A stretch of DNA of 64,000 nucleotides, from the NCBI GenBank assembly GCA_035545735.1, contig DASZXS010000016.1, positions 6,888 through 70,887 on the forward strand, in the 5' to 3' direction. Below the pieces are notes generated by a model. It was not told the origin of the DNA, did not search any database, and saw only the letters and a list, made by a program, of their open reading frames with translations. The DNA is from JAJYKC01 sp035545735. Its GTDB lineage: Bacteria; Acidobacteriota; Terriglobia; Bryobacterales; Bryobacteraceae. Position numbers and translations under genes: made by a program. Shown piece after piece: positions 8,547-17,194 of the stretch. Within the stretch, counting starts at the first letter, position 1. Each line of letters begins with the position of its first letter.

Positions 8547-9932
8547 TCAAATCGCGGCCGGGAGTAGCACGCGGAACGCCGCGCCGCCGAGTTCTCCCGG
8601 AACGAGCAGGATGTCGCCGCCCAGCAGCAGCGCACTCTTGCGCGCGATGGAAAGCCCCAGGCCCATTCCGCCGCTCTTAAAAGAAATGGATGGTTCAAAT
8701 AGCGATCGCCGGGCGCTGGCGCTCAAGCCCGGCCCGGAGTCGTGAACTTCGATTCCCACTCTGTCCCCCGCCGCCGCCGTAATTCCCAGGATCACTCCGC
8801 CAGGCGAGACCGCCTCGGCCGCGTTTTGCAGCAGGTTTGTCAGAACGCCTTTGATCAGATCCTCGTCGGCGAAAGCGGGCGGGCAGTCGCCGGCAAGGCG
8901 GACGTTGTAGATCACTTCCGGATGAGCCACCTTCAACAACGCGATCCGCTCCTCAAGCAGAGCATTGACGTTGAGCGCTCGCGGGCATACGGGAGGTTCG
9001 CTTCCCAGTTCGGAGAACGCGCGCACGCGCCGCTCCAGGCTGGTTACTTCATCCACGACGATCTGCGCCGCCTGCTGCAGAAAATCGCTGTCGTGCTCGT
9101 GGCTGCGCACCGCCACCTCTTCCATCGTCAGACGGATCGGCGTCAGAGAGTTTTTCACTTCGTGCGCCGTTTTCCGGGCCAGCGCCTGCCAGCTTTCGAG
9201 ACGCGTCACCGAGATGAGGCGCTCGCGGGATTGCTCCACCTGCAACGCCATGTGATTGAACGCACGAATCGCCGCGCCCACTTCATCGTCCCCGCGAGGT
9301 TGGACGCGGTGCGTCAGATCGCCGTTTGCCACCGCCGCCAGTCCGGCCGTCAGGTCGCGAATCGGGCGGCTGATCCGGTGCGCCCAGTAGATGAGAAAAA
9401 CGAAAGATAGAAACCAGATGGATGCGGCGAGGGAGAGCAGCGTATAAGAAAATCCTCGGCGCAGATTTCTTCGCTCGCCGGAATTGAGAATGGCCCGCGC
9501 ACGCGCGTAGAGGCCGGATAATGCGCCCAGCTTTACGCTATCGAGCGAAGTGGAATAGACCCAGGCTTCCTGTTCATGGCGAACCAGGTAGTCGATCTTT
9601 CCGCCTGCCGCGTCCGCCAGCACGAAGCGGTTGGCATCGCCGCTTTCCCAAAATTCCCGCCAGGCTTGCGGCCACGCTGGGGCTCCTTCCGCGGGATAGC
9701 GCGCCGCGACGGCACGCCCGGTTTCCACGTCCCGGCGCAGCGAATCGCAGGCCCGCCGGTAGAGTTCCCGCCCCGTTGCTTTCAAAGCCTTTGAGGTCTC
9801 ATCCAGCTCCCTGTTTGGAGATAGGGACAGGCTGCGGTCCAGAAGCTGGACCGAAATCCACAGCGTAATCAGCAGCGGCGCCACCGTGGCCGCGATAAAC
9901 ATCAGAATCAGCTTGTTCTCAAGCCGGTTCAT
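8547..9932 (-). CDS. NtrY-like membrane sensor histidine kinase
   Basis: A 461-aa kinase partner for the adjacent NtrC-like regulator. A transmembrane helix at about residues 8-30 and a second at about 163-185 enclose a periplasmic sensing domain of roughly 130 residues. HAMP follows (about 186-240), then the H-box KTAHEVKNSLTP with phospho-acceptor H257, and a GHKL ATPase with NLLQNAAEA, DSGPGL and GGMGLGLSI. The H-box wording (HEVKNSLTPI) is typical of NtrY-type kinases. The start overlaps the upstream DUF4390-like gene by 4 bases (ATGA). The signal sensed is unknown; the envelope genes upstream suggest an outer-membrane or periplasmic cue. Confidence 0.93.
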   Translation of the reverse strand: MNRLENKLILMFIAATVAPLLITLWISVQLLDRSLSLSPNRELDETSKALKATGRELYRRACDSLRRDVETGRAVAARYPAEGAPAWPQAWREFWESGDANRFVLADAAGGKIDYLVRHEQEAWVYSTSLDSVKLGALSGLYARARAILNSGERRNLRRGFSYTLLSLAASIWFLSFVFLIYWAHRISRPIRDLTAGLAAVANGDLTHRVQPRGDDEVGAAIRAFNHMALQVEQSRERLISVTRLESWQALARKTAHEVKNSLTPIRLTMEEVAVRSHEHDSDFLQQAAQIVVDEVTSLERRVRAFSELGSEPPVCPRALNVNALLEERIALLKVAHPEVIYNVRLAGDCPPAFADEDLIKGVLTNLLQNAAEAVSPGGVILGITAAAGDRVGIEVHDSGPGLSASARRSLFEPSISFKSGGMGLGLSIARKSALLLGGDILLVPGELGGAAFRVLLPAAI

Positions 9933-10600
9933 GACTTCTTAAGATCCAGCAGCCGGAAGGGCGCGCTCTCAATCATCCATTTCTGCTGCTGGCTGCGCGG
10001 CGGGCGGCTGAAGACCTCGATGAGGCCGGTAAGACTGATGCCGGCATCGGCGAGCAGGGGATTCGCTTCCTTGGTCTCGGCGCTCCGTAATTCCAGCCGC
10101 AACCGCAAGTCGCCCGCGGAATTTACACCCGCGAGGGGCAGCCGGAGGTTTTCCAGGCACCACGCCTCCGCCGCCGCCGCCGTCAGATGGGACGCGGACG
10201 TGCGTGGCTCCCGAAGACTGGTGACAGAGAATTTTTCTTCCCAAAGATCGTAGCTGACGACGAACCTGTCGAAGGCCCGCTGCAAGGCCGACGTTTGCGG
10301 CGCGCTTTTCATCAGCGCCGGCACCAGCGAGAGTTGTGCATCAAAGGGCACGGAGAGGCCGTCATGCAGACGGTCCAGAGCTTTTCCGGTCAAAAAATGG
10401 AAATTTGGCGCCGATACTGTCAATTCGTTCGCGCTACCGTGCACCGAAAGCTGAACCGGCGCGACGGTAATGGAAAACAGGGGACAGACGAACAGTGCCG
10501 CGAGTGACGCCGTGCGCACGCGCAAGGACCACCCGCGCTTGCCATCCCGGCGGCTTGCGCCGCCGGAGTGCCGTGAAATCCTTGTGCGAGAGACCTTCAA
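9929..10600 (-). CDS. DUF4390-like exported protein
   Basis: A 223-aa protein with basic N-terminus and one hydrophobic segment (about residues 29-47), consistent with a signal peptide or anchor. The mature part is beta-rich and matches in layout the DUF4390 family (L-T-GKALDRLHDGLSVPFDAQLSLVP near residues 65-90), which often precedes NtrY-like kinases. It overlaps both neighbours by 4 bases, so it is translationally coupled to the Omp85-like gene upstream and the kinase downstream. A periplasmic role linked to sensing is inferred from that order only. The family assignment is from pattern memory and moderately sure. Confidence 0.65.
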   Translation of the reverse strand: MKVSRTRISRHSGGASRRDGKRGWSLRVRTASLAALFVCPLFSITVAPVQLSVHGSANELTVSAPNFHFLTGKALDRLHDGLSVPFDAQLSLVPALMKSAPQTSALQRAFDRFVVSYDLWEEKFSVTSLREPRTSASHLTAAAAEAWCLENLRLPLAGVNSAGDLRLRLELRSAETKEANPLLADAGISLTGLIEVFSRPPRSQQQKWMIESAPFRLLDLKKS

Positions 10601-11856
10601 AAATTCATACCCGCGATCAAAACAGGATCGATCTTGCCGGTCCGTAAGGGAAAAGCCACGGCCAGCAGAAAACGGCCCTTCGAAAAACCCGCGCCCGCCG
10701 ATTGCCTGAATTGGGGAGACTCGCCGGCGGACCAGATCGATCCCGCGTCATAAAACGCACGGAGATAACGATACCCATATGTGACGGAGCCATGCGCAAT
10801 ATGGTTGCCTCCCAGCGGGTCGATGTCGTACTTGTTCCATCCTCGCAGAGTTGTGGCAGTCCCGAGCACGAACCGGTCGATGACCGGAGCATTTCCGCTG
10901 ATGGACCCCGCAAGTACAGTCCCGTCTACGCTGTGCCTTCCACTCCTCCACTGGTACCTCCCGGCAAACTCGTGCCGCATAAAAGCATAGGTCGAGCCGA
11001 GCGAACGGGACGCAAACCGGACCGCATAGCTCAATTCCAGCAGATGCCGGGCGCTATCCGTGGTCCAGGAATGCCGGTACCGCAGATTCCCAATGGCGGC
11101 GCTCACCAGTTCATTGCCGGATCCGGGCGTCTGCGGCCGCAGGTCCTCCGCGGCGTATCCGACGGTCAGCGTCAGGGGCTCGGACAGCACGAACGTTAAC
11201 GCCGGCTGAAAATCCATGCGTCCGCGGTACAGCGCCGGGCCATCGGTGGCGGCGGCCGCCATGGACCGGGTAGCACCATTGTAATGATGTTGCAGATCAT
11301 CGAACGTGAAGCCGAACTGAATCCGGTCCGAGCCCGGGGATCGAAGCTGATAGCGCGCCCGCACCCCTGAAAACCGCTCCACCGAATCGTCGCCGTCGCT
11401 CAACACGGCAAGCGAGAAATTGTGAGGACCGGCGGACATGCGCGCCTCGCCCATCCCGCTCCACCCTTGCCGGGATTGATAGACAAACTTCGGCAAATCC
11501 GCATCAAAACGTACCCTGGGCTGCTCAACGTCCAAAAGGACTCTTACCTGGTCCGGCTGTGAGCCGCGTGCGAGGCGGAAAGTGACCTGATTGGCATGCA
11601 CCTCCCCGACAATCTGAGCGCATACGCGGTTCAGCGCTTCGAGATTCAGCTTATCTCCCACCAGCCGCTTTAAAGTGCTCAGAATTGAATCGCTGACCCT
11701 GGGCGTCTGGCCGCCCGCGAAGTCAATGCTCTCTACGGTATAGCGGTCATTGACATTAATCAGGGAAGGGTCGGGTTCGATAGCGTCGCGCGCCCGGGCA
11801 GGCCCTACCGCCAGGATTGCCAGCATGATGATCGCGGCCGGTCCAGTGCGCTTCAT
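10597..11856 (-). CDS. Omp85/BamA-superfamily outer-membrane protein (short)
   Basis: A 419-aa outer-membrane beta-barrel protein. A Sec signal peptide ends near residue 22 (ARARDA). About 85 residues that look like a single POTRA-type domain follow (YTVESIDFAGGQTPRVSDSI, then VRVLLDVEQP). The remainder alternates like a barrel and holds the Omp85-type TTLRGWNKY loop (equivalent of VRGF/Y), and the protein ends in a terminal aromatic residue (MNF), as barrel substrates do. At 419 aa it is much shorter than BamA (about 800 aa) and closer to TpsB/FhaC-like or PNPLA-linked small forms. It is the first gene of a four-gene minus-strand operon ending in a sigma-54 activator. Passenger or substrate unknown. 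Confidence 0.8.
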   Translation of the reverse strand: MKRTGPAAIIMLAILAVGPARARDAIEPDPSLINVNDRYTVESIDFAGGQTPRVSDSILSTLKRLVGDKLNLEALNRVCAQIVGEVHANQVTFRLARGSQPDQVRVLLDVEQPRVRFDADLPKFVYQSRQGWSGMGEARMSAGPHNFSLAVLSDGDDSVERFSGVRARYQLRSPGSDRIQFGFTFDDLQHHYNGATRSMAAAATDGPALYRGRMDFQPALTFVLSEPLTLTVGYAAEDLRPQTPGSGNELVSAAIGNLRYRHSWTTDSARHLLELSYAVRFASRSLGSTYAFMRHEFAGRYQWRSGRHSVDGTVLAGSISGNAPVIDRFVLGTATTLRGWNKYDIDPLGGNHIAHGSVTYGYRYLRAFYDAGSIWSAGESPQFRQSAGAGFSKGRFLLAVAFPLRTGKIDPVLIAGMNF

Positions 11857-11871
11857 TTTCGAGTCCCCCGG

Positions 11872-11887
11872 AGCACGTGAATTGCCA
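11872..11887 (-). promoter_or_regulatory. Candidate sigma-54 (-24/-12) promoter
   Basis: On the minus strand the 16-mer TGGCAATTCACGTGCT matches the -24/-12 consensus at 9 of 12 defined positions, including the invariant GG and GC separated by 10 bases. It lies 16 bases upstream of the ATG of the Omp85-like gene, whose operon encodes an NtrC-type activator. A weakness is geometry: transcription would begin only about 5 bases before the ATG, leaving out the GGGGGA ribosome site. It may therefore be fortuitous, or the true start codon may lie further in. Confidence 0.4.
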
Positions 11888-11894
11888 ACGCGGG

Positions 11895-11918
11895 ATTATT
11901 GAAAATAATACCGGTATT
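11895..11918. promoter_or_regulatory. Overlapping palindromes upstream of the Omp85/two-component operon
   Basis: Two perfect inverted repeats overlap in an AT-rich patch: ATTATT-GAA-AATAAT (11895-11909) and AATACCGGTATT (11907-11918). They lie about 40-60 bases upstream of the Omp85 start, just beyond the sigma-54-like motif and downstream of the Crp/Fnr gene end. They could be an operator, a core promoter or an activator site; no family can be named. Confidence 0.4.
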
Positions 11919-11995
11919 CCGCTCTCAGTGTGAAGGCCCGGCACTGGTGTGCTTTGTCCTGGCTCGCCGGGCGGCGGGGCGGCGCCCCGAACGCT

Positions 11996-12700
11996 TTACG
12001 GGCGTGATCCGGCTTGCGCGGATGCCGAGAGCGCTTCGGCAGCCTCTTCCGCGGGCGAAGGCTCCAGCGCTTCGAGAGAAGGGATCACCATCAGGCGGCG
12101 CCTCAGGTACAGGACGCCCTTGCGCGCGAGCATGTTCAACGCCGTGGAGGTGGTTTCGCGCGTCGCGCCGATCAGGCTCGCCAGTTCGCTCTGCGAAAGG
12201 GGAATGGAGAAGTGCGACGATTGACCGTCGTCTTTCAGCCGGCTCGCCAGACTGCGCACGAAGTGCAGAATACGCGTCTCGACATCGGCCGTACACAACA
12301 ACTGAACCTTTTCCTCCGCGCTTCGCAGCCGTTCGGCCAGCGAATTGACCACCAGCGGCCAAAATTCAGGACGCTTGGCCGCAAACGCCGAAAGCACGGT
12401 GCGGGGTATCGTGAAAATTACGGCTTCCTGCACCACCTCCGCCGAGGAACCGCGCGTCGCGTTCTCCGTCAAGGCATCCTCGCCGAACCATTCGCCCGGA
12501 GCGGCGATCCGGAGAGTGACTTCCTTGTTGTCGTGTCCCCGGTTGAATAGCTTGACGAGCCCCGCAGAAACGAAAAAAATCGAGTCCGCGGGATCGGATT
12601 GACGGAAGATAGCGGTGAACCGTCGAGAAGGACTGAACCGGCTTACCCCGTCGAACTGAAGCATCTCTCCGCGGAATAAATCGGCCAGAGTGGTTGCCAT
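11996..12700 (-). CDS. Crp/Fnr-family transcriptional regulator
   Basis: A 234-aa regulator with an N-terminal cyclic-nucleotide-binding-type beta roll (about residues 10-120, with LVKLFNRG and GEWFGEDAL) and a C-terminal Crp-type winged helix (PLSQSELASLIGATRETTST as the recognition region, followed by a GVLYLRRRLMVIP wing). The N-terminal cysteines of Fnr are missing, so it should not bind an Fe-S cluster. About 20 extra Ala/Glu-rich residues trail the HTH. It starts 16 bases after tyrA and is probably read with aroF and tyrA, an odd partner for amino-acid genes. Ligand and regulon unknown. Confidence 0.93.
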   Translation of the reverse strand: MATTLADLFRGEMLQFDGVSRFSPSRRFTAIFRQSDPADSIFFVSAGLVKLFNRGHDNKEVTLRIAAPGEWFGEDALTENATRGSSAEVVQEAVIFTIPRTVLSAFAAKRPEFWPLVVNSLAERLRSAEEKVQLLCTADVETRILHFVRSLASRLKDDGQSSHFSIPLSQSELASLIGATRETTSTALNMLARKGVLYLRRRLMVIPSLEALEPSPAEEAAEALSASAQAGSRP

Positions 12701-12716
12701 TAGACTTTTTTGCCCC

Positions 12717-13637
12717 CTAAAGATCTATAACGCGATCTCGATTCAATTTGGTTACACTCCCCGGTTGCTTTCCTTCAATCTCCGGTTGCCGGAGGAGACG
12801 GGAAAATTGAGCGGCGGCCTCGAACTGCCGTTCCAAATCCGGCTTTCGATTTTCGTCGAGACTTTCCATTACCTCCTGTAATTTAATGATATAACAACGC
12901 AAAGCGGCCCGAATTTGGGTTCGATTAGTGTCCAAAATATCTCCCCAGACCGAAAATGGACTGAGTCCCAGTCTCGTCGAATCGAGCAGCGCCGGTCCAA
13001 AGAGCGGATGCCCGCCGGCGCTTGCGCTCACCAGTTCCGCCGACAGCGCCGCCGATAGCGCGGTCGACGCCAGTTGGGGCAAATGGGATGTGAACGCCAG
13101 AATCCGGTCGTGCTCTTCGGCCTCCAGAACCGTGGGAAGCGCGCCGATGCTTTCCAGTAGCTGGACAAAATCGCGCACCTGAGGCAGGCCCAGTTCCGCC
13201 CGCTCGGCCGGAGTTATTACCCATGTGCGGCCGGTGAAAAGCCCTGCCTCGGCAGCGTCGACGCCGCGACGCTCTTTCCCGGCGAGTGGATGCCCACCGA
13301 GAAAATAGCCGCCCGGCAATGCCTTCCTGCCGGCTTCGGCGATCTGCGCCTTGGTGCTTCCGGCATCCGTAACCAGCGCTCCCGGGCGGACCCGCCCGGC
13401 GAGCGAGGGAATCGTCTTCAGAATCGCGTGCACCGGTTGCGCCAGCAGGATCAGATCCGCTTCCGCGGCGGCTTCCCCCGCGGGCGCGCCGCGGTCAATC
13501 GCGCCTGCCTGCAGCGCCCGTTCCAGCGTCTTTGGAGAGCTGACTCCTAAAATCGTTCCCCGGAATCCGGCCTTCCGGATCGCCAGCCCGAACGACCCTC
13601 CGATTAGGCCTACGCCGAATATGGCAACGGTTTTCAC
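12717..13637 (-). CDS. tyrA: Prephenate dehydrogenase (TyrA)
   Basis: A 306-aa NAD(P)-dependent dehydrogenase for tyrosine synthesis, converting prephenate to 4-hydroxyphenylpyruvate (or arogenate to tyrosine; the two cannot be separated here). The Rossmann motif GVGLIGGS spans residues 8-15. The conserved substrate region DAGSTKAQI and GGHPLAGKERRGVDAA follow, then the all-helical dimerisation domain. There is no fused chorismate mutase or ACT domain. It begins 7 bases after the DAHP synthase gene, giving a pathway-entry plus branch-end pair. Confidence 0.95.
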   Translation of the reverse strand: MKTVAIFGVGLIGGSFGLAIRKAGFRGTILGVSSPKTLERALQAGAIDRGAPAGEAAAEADLILLAQPVHAILKTIPSLAGRVRPGALVTDAGSTKAQIAEAGRKALPGGYFLGGHPLAGKERRGVDAAEAGLFTGRTWVITPAERAELGLPQVRDFVQLLESIGALPTVLEAEEHDRILAFTSHLPQLASTALSAALSAELVSASAGGHPLFGPALLDSTRLGLSPFSVWGDILDTNRTQIRAALRCYIIKLQEVMESLDENRKPDLERQFEAAAQFSRLLRQPEIEGKQPGSVTKLNRDRVIDL

Positions 13638-13644
13638 AGTGCCG

Positions 13645-14658
13645 TCAGACCGTCCGCTCGATGGCAGTTGCGATTGCGCGGACTTGCCTCATGAGTTCGC
13701 GGAACTGCCCGGGTTCAAGCGATTGCGCGCCGTCGCTCAAGGCGTGATCCGGGTCGGGATGAACCTCGATCAGCAAGCCGTCCGCTCCAGCGGCAACCGC
13801 CGCGCGAGCCATCGCAGTCACTTTGTCCCGCCGTCCGGTTCCGTGCGAAGGATCGGCGACTATGGGAAGGTGCGAACGGTCCTTTACCACCGGAATCGCC
13901 GAAATATCCATGGTGTTCCGCGTGTAGGTCTCGAAGGTGCGGATACCCCTTTCGCACAGGATGACGTCGTAATTGCCTCCGGATAGAATATATTCGGCGG
14001 AAAGCAATAACTCCTCGATCGTCGCCGCAATCGCCCGCTTTAGCAGCACCGGAACGCGCTGGGCTCCCAACTCCCGGAGAAGATTGTAATTCTGCATGTT
14101 GCGCGCTCCCACTTGCAGAATGTGGGAATAGGCGCTTACGAGCGGGACCTGGGTGAGATCCATTACTTCGCTCACCACCAGGAGACCATGACGGTCGGCG
14201 GCTTCACGAAGCAGTTTTAAGCCTTCCTCGCCCATGCCCTGGAAGCTGTACGGCGAACTGCGCGGCTTGAAGGCGCCACCCCGGATCACGGATGCCCCGG
14301 CCTCCGCCACCAGACCGGCACAGCGCTCAATCTGCTCCTTGCTTTCGACGCTGCAGGGGCCCGCCATTACGACGATCCTGGGTCCGCCAATCTCCACATC
14401 GCCGATCCGCACCACCGTTCCCGAAGGCCGGAACGCCCGGCTGGCTAATTTGTACGGGGACGCGATGCGATGGCATTGCTGCACGCCGGCCATCACCTCA
14501 AATTCCGCAGGATCCACGCGGTCTGCGGGCCCAACGCATCCCAAAACGGTGTGCGTCACTCCGGTAGACCGGTGAACTGTAAACCCAAGTGTGATGAGGC
14601 GATCCAGTACCCGTTGGATCTCAGATTCGGGAGCGTGCTCCCGCATGACGACGATCAT
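13645..14658 (-). CDS. aroF: 3-deoxy-7-phosphoheptulonate (DAHP) synthase, AroF/KDOPS-like type I-beta
   Basis: First enzyme of the shikimate pathway, condensing phosphoenolpyruvate and erythrose-4-phosphate, 337 aa. An N-terminal ferredoxin-like regulatory domain (about residues 1-65, MIVVMREHAPESEIQ onward) precedes the catalytic barrel. Barrel motifs are VVMAGPCSVES, IRGGAFKPRSSPYSFQG, QVGARNMQNYNLLRELG, LCERGIRTFE and PIVADPSHGTGRRD, all typical of the I-beta group that includes the Thermotoga enzyme. The ACT-like N-domain implies feedback control by Tyr or Phe, an inference from family. It heads the aroF-tyrA-crp/fnr cluster. Confidence 0.97.
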   Translation of the reverse strand: MIVVMREHAPESEIQRVLDRLITLGFTVHRSTGVTHTVLGCVGPADRVDPAEFEVMAGVQQCHRIASPYKLASRAFRPSGTVVRIGDVEIGGPRIVVMAGPCSVESKEQIERCAGLVAEAGASVIRGGAFKPRSSPYSFQGMGEEGLKLLREAADRHGLLVVSEVMDLTQVPLVSAYSHILQVGARNMQNYNLLRELGAQRVPVLLKRAIAATIEELLLSAEYILSGGNYDVILCERGIRTFETYTRNTMDISAIPVVKDRSHLPIVADPSHGTGRRDKVTAMARAAVAAGADGLLIEVHPDPDHALSDGAQSLEPGQFRELMRQVRAIATAIERTV

Positions 14659-14716
14659 TCAGCGAATCCCTGTATGAACCACTATAGCGGGTTGCCCGAA
14701 ATGAGCCAGGGAACGT

Positions 14717-15859
14717 CTACTGTGCGGCCACCGCCGATTCGAGCTGTAATGCCCTTCTTACGATGCGGTCGCCCGCCGAGAGGCCGGAAAGCACTTCTTC
14801 GGTGTTATCTCCCGCGCTTTGTCCAAGTTGAATTTCCTTGCGGCGGAAATGCGTCGCATCGGTTTTCAGGAAGACCCAGTCCCGGTCGTGCAGCCGGATC
14901 GCCGCGCTCGAAGGAATATACACCCGCATGTGCCCTGTCGAGGAATGAAAGGTGACGGTCGCGAACATGCCGACGCGCAGCAATCCACCCGGATTTGCGA
15001 TTTCCAAACGCACTTTGGCCGAATGCAGGTTCGGGTCGAGCACCGCTCCTATGTTGTTCACCCGCCCTTTGAGCACGCGGTCCGGATAAGCGTTCAGGCG
15101 TATGTCCGCACTATCTCCCAAGTGAACCTGGGCGAGGTTGTTCTCGAAAACATCGCAAATCAGCCAGACGCGGCTTAGATCCGCAATGGTGAAGAGATTA
15201 GGCGAATTGTCGGTGGACTTTACCGCTGTACCGGCGGAGATGTTCTGTTCCACGACGTAACCCGTTATCGGGGATTTCACGTCAATCACCGGCGACGGAT
15301 GCGCGGGGTCGGCGCCCAGCAGGCGCAGTTGTTGTTCCGCAGTGGAGGTCGCGATCCTGGCTTTTTCCGCCGCGTCCTGCACCACTTCCAGGTCCTTGGC
15401 CGCAATAGCGCCTTTGTCCAATAATAATTGCGCGCGTTCCAATTGCTTGCGCGCAAGGACTTCGTCGGCGCCCGCCGCCCGGAACGTGGAGATGGCGCTC
15501 GAAACATCGGGACTGTCTATCCGCAGCAGGACTTGCCCCTTCTCCACGTGATCCCCCAGGCGAGCGCGAATCTCCACTACGCGCCCACCGGCCAGAGAAA
15601 GCACGGGCACCGAAAGACCCACATCCGGCGCAATGGAGCCGTTTACATTGAGCTCATCGATAAATGGACGCTCAGCGGCGGCGACCGTCTCGAACCGTTC
15701 CGGGTGGTCCAACGAAATGACGTTGGTGTCCGGAACCTCCACTACCTTGGCTTGCGGTGGAAGCGTATGGTCCGGTTTCGCCTGCGGGTCTTGCCCGCAT
15801 CCGGTCAACAGATAACACGCGGCGCATAGACTTGCGCCAGTCAGCAATCGTAGCGTCAC
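14717..15859 (-). CDS. RND efflux periplasmic adaptor (CzcB-like membrane fusion lipoprotein)
   Basis: A 380-aa membrane-fusion protein. The N-terminus is a lipoprotein signal with lipobox LLTGC (Cys21). Then come the biotinyl-lipoyl-like half-domains (GGRVVEIRARLGDHVEKGQVLLRID shape near residues 90-115), an alpha-helical hairpin (about 125-185), the second lipoyl half (VKSPITGYVVEQNISAGTAV) and a beta-barrel/membrane-proximal end. The GDHVEKGQ wording and domain order fit the CzcB/heavy-metal branch. It overlaps the TolC gene by 4 bases. No inner-membrane RND pump gene adjoins the pair; aroF begins 58 bases downstream, so the cognate pump must lie elsewhere or have been lost. Confidence 0.9.
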   Translation of the reverse strand: MTLRLLTGASLCAACYLLTGCGQDPQAKPDHTLPPQAKVVEVPDTNVISLDHPERFETVAAAERPFIDELNVNGSIAPDVGLSVPVLSLAGGRVVEIRARLGDHVEKGQVLLRIDSPDVSSAISTFRAAGADEVLARKQLERAQLLLDKGAIAAKDLEVVQDAAEKARIATSTAEQQLRLLGADPAHPSPVIDVKSPITGYVVEQNISAGTAVKSTDNSPNLFTIADLSRVWLICDVFENNLAQVHLGDSADIRLNAYPDRVLKGRVNNIGAVLDPNLHSAKVRLEIANPGGLLRVGMFATVTFHSSTGHMRVYIPSSAAIRLHDRDWVFLKTDATHFRRKEIQLGQSAGDNTEEVLSGLSAGDRIVRRALQLESAVAAQ

Positions 15860-17106
15860 GGAATCACCTCCCGGCCGACCGCCATGTTCAGTTGCGCGGC
15901 CGCGGTTAGATAGCTGCCGATCAAAGTGCGATAGGCAACTTGCGTGTCCCGATACTCTTTTTGCGCCTGGAGAAAATCGAGCAGTGACGCGCCGCCGTGC
16001 TGAAATGCGAACGAGACAGTCTCCCGCACATCCGCGGCCTCTTTCAGATACTTGTCGCGATACGGCAGCAACAGGCTGCGCACGCTCTCCAGGTTGGCGT
16101 AGGCCGTATCGACGTCGGCGTAAACATTCGCCACCAGGGCGTTTCTCGCTTGCTCCGCGCGATGGATCTCGATCGCGGTGCGCTGCTTTTCTCCCTGGTT
16201 GCGGTCAAAGATCCGTAGCGGAATATCCAGTGTCCACCCGGTTCCGCCGGGAGAGCCGTTCCATGCGCTCGTGACTCCGACAGTCGGGTCTGTTGAGCCG
16301 TTCGCCCACGCCAGGCGGTTGTTCGTCCGAGCCTGCGCGATGGAGCGCACAGCGGCGTCAAGGTCGGGGCGGCTGGCGACTGCCTCGCGCCGCAGTTCGC
16401 CGGGAATCAGGACGGGTTCACGGTAATCGAAGTCTCCGGTGACATCAAATTCGTCGACCGGTGTGTGGTCGTTCAGTAATTGAATTAGCTGAATCTTCGC
16501 CGTGCGAAGGTTTACGAGCGCTGTCTGATAGTCGCTTTCAAATTGCACTTTCTGTAACTCCAGCCGCTCGAAATCGATTTTGGCCAGGTCGCCGGCGGCG
16601 TAGCGGTCGTGCCCGATCTGAATTTGGCGGTCATAGTAATTGAGGTTCTCCCTGGCGAGCGCGAGAAGGGATTTGGCCTCTAGTGCGCTCACGAAAGCGC
16701 CGCGGAGATGGAATAGAAGATTGCGCATGAGGTCCTGGTGTTCCGATTCGGTGATCCCGGTGTTTTCCCTGGCACTTTCCAGGCGCAATTCGCGCTTGTG
16801 GCGGCGTTCGATGAGGTAGGTCAGGCTGAACACTCCCTCGACGCTTTGGAGAGGCCGGTAGGCGGGGCTGAAGTGAAGAAACGTGTATTGGTCGTTCCCG
16901 ATGCTGAGATCGGGATTTGGACGTAGGGCGGCGGTGATCTCCGCCGCCCGAGCTTCATCAATACTTAGTAAGTCGGCGGCGACGGCCGGATTATTGACCT
17001 TGAACCGCTCCACCACCTGGTCGAACGTAAGCGGTTCCGCGCCTTGCGCCGCGCAGCCAAACACGGTGAGAGCGGAGAGAATAACAATAAAACGCCTGGA
17101 ATACAT
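15856..17106 (-). CDS. TolC-family outer-membrane efflux protein (CzcC-like)
   Basis: A 416-aa outer-membrane factor. ATG at 17106 is chosen because it starts a proper signal peptide (SRRFIVILSALTVFGCAAQG); codons further upstream would put 19 polar residues before it. Two OEP repeats follow, each with the long coiled-coil pattern (ARENLNYYDRQIQIGHDRYAAGD, then AEQARNALVANVYADVDTAYANLESV region). It should form the trimeric exit duct for the adjacent adaptor. An AGGAGGAAGG tract is found 11-20 bases upstream. The pair lacks a pump gene. Confidence 0.9.
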   Translation of the reverse strand: MYSRRFIVILSALTVFGCAAQGAEPLTFDQVVERFKVNNPAVAADLLSIDEARAAEITAALRPNPDLSIGNDQYTFLHFSPAYRPLQSVEGVFSLTYLIERRHKRELRLESARENTGITESEHQDLMRNLLFHLRGAFVSALEAKSLLALARENLNYYDRQIQIGHDRYAAGDLAKIDFERLELQKVQFESDYQTALVNLRTAKIQLIQLLNDHTPVDEFDVTGDFDYREPVLIPGELRREAVASRPDLDAAVRSIAQARTNNRLAWANGSTDPTVGVTSAWNGSPGGTGWTLDIPLRIFDRNQGEKQRTAIEIHRAEQARNALVANVYADVDTAYANLESVRSLLLPYRDKYLKEAADVRETVSFAFQHGGASLLDFLQAQKEYRDTQVAYRTLIGSYLTAAAQLNMAVGREVIP

Positions 17107-17194
17107 GCTCGAACAGACCTTCCTCCTGCAAACGGCCTCCGGGTACACCGGACGCACCGGCACACTTCGGGCTTAAAAACCAATCAACGGATTC

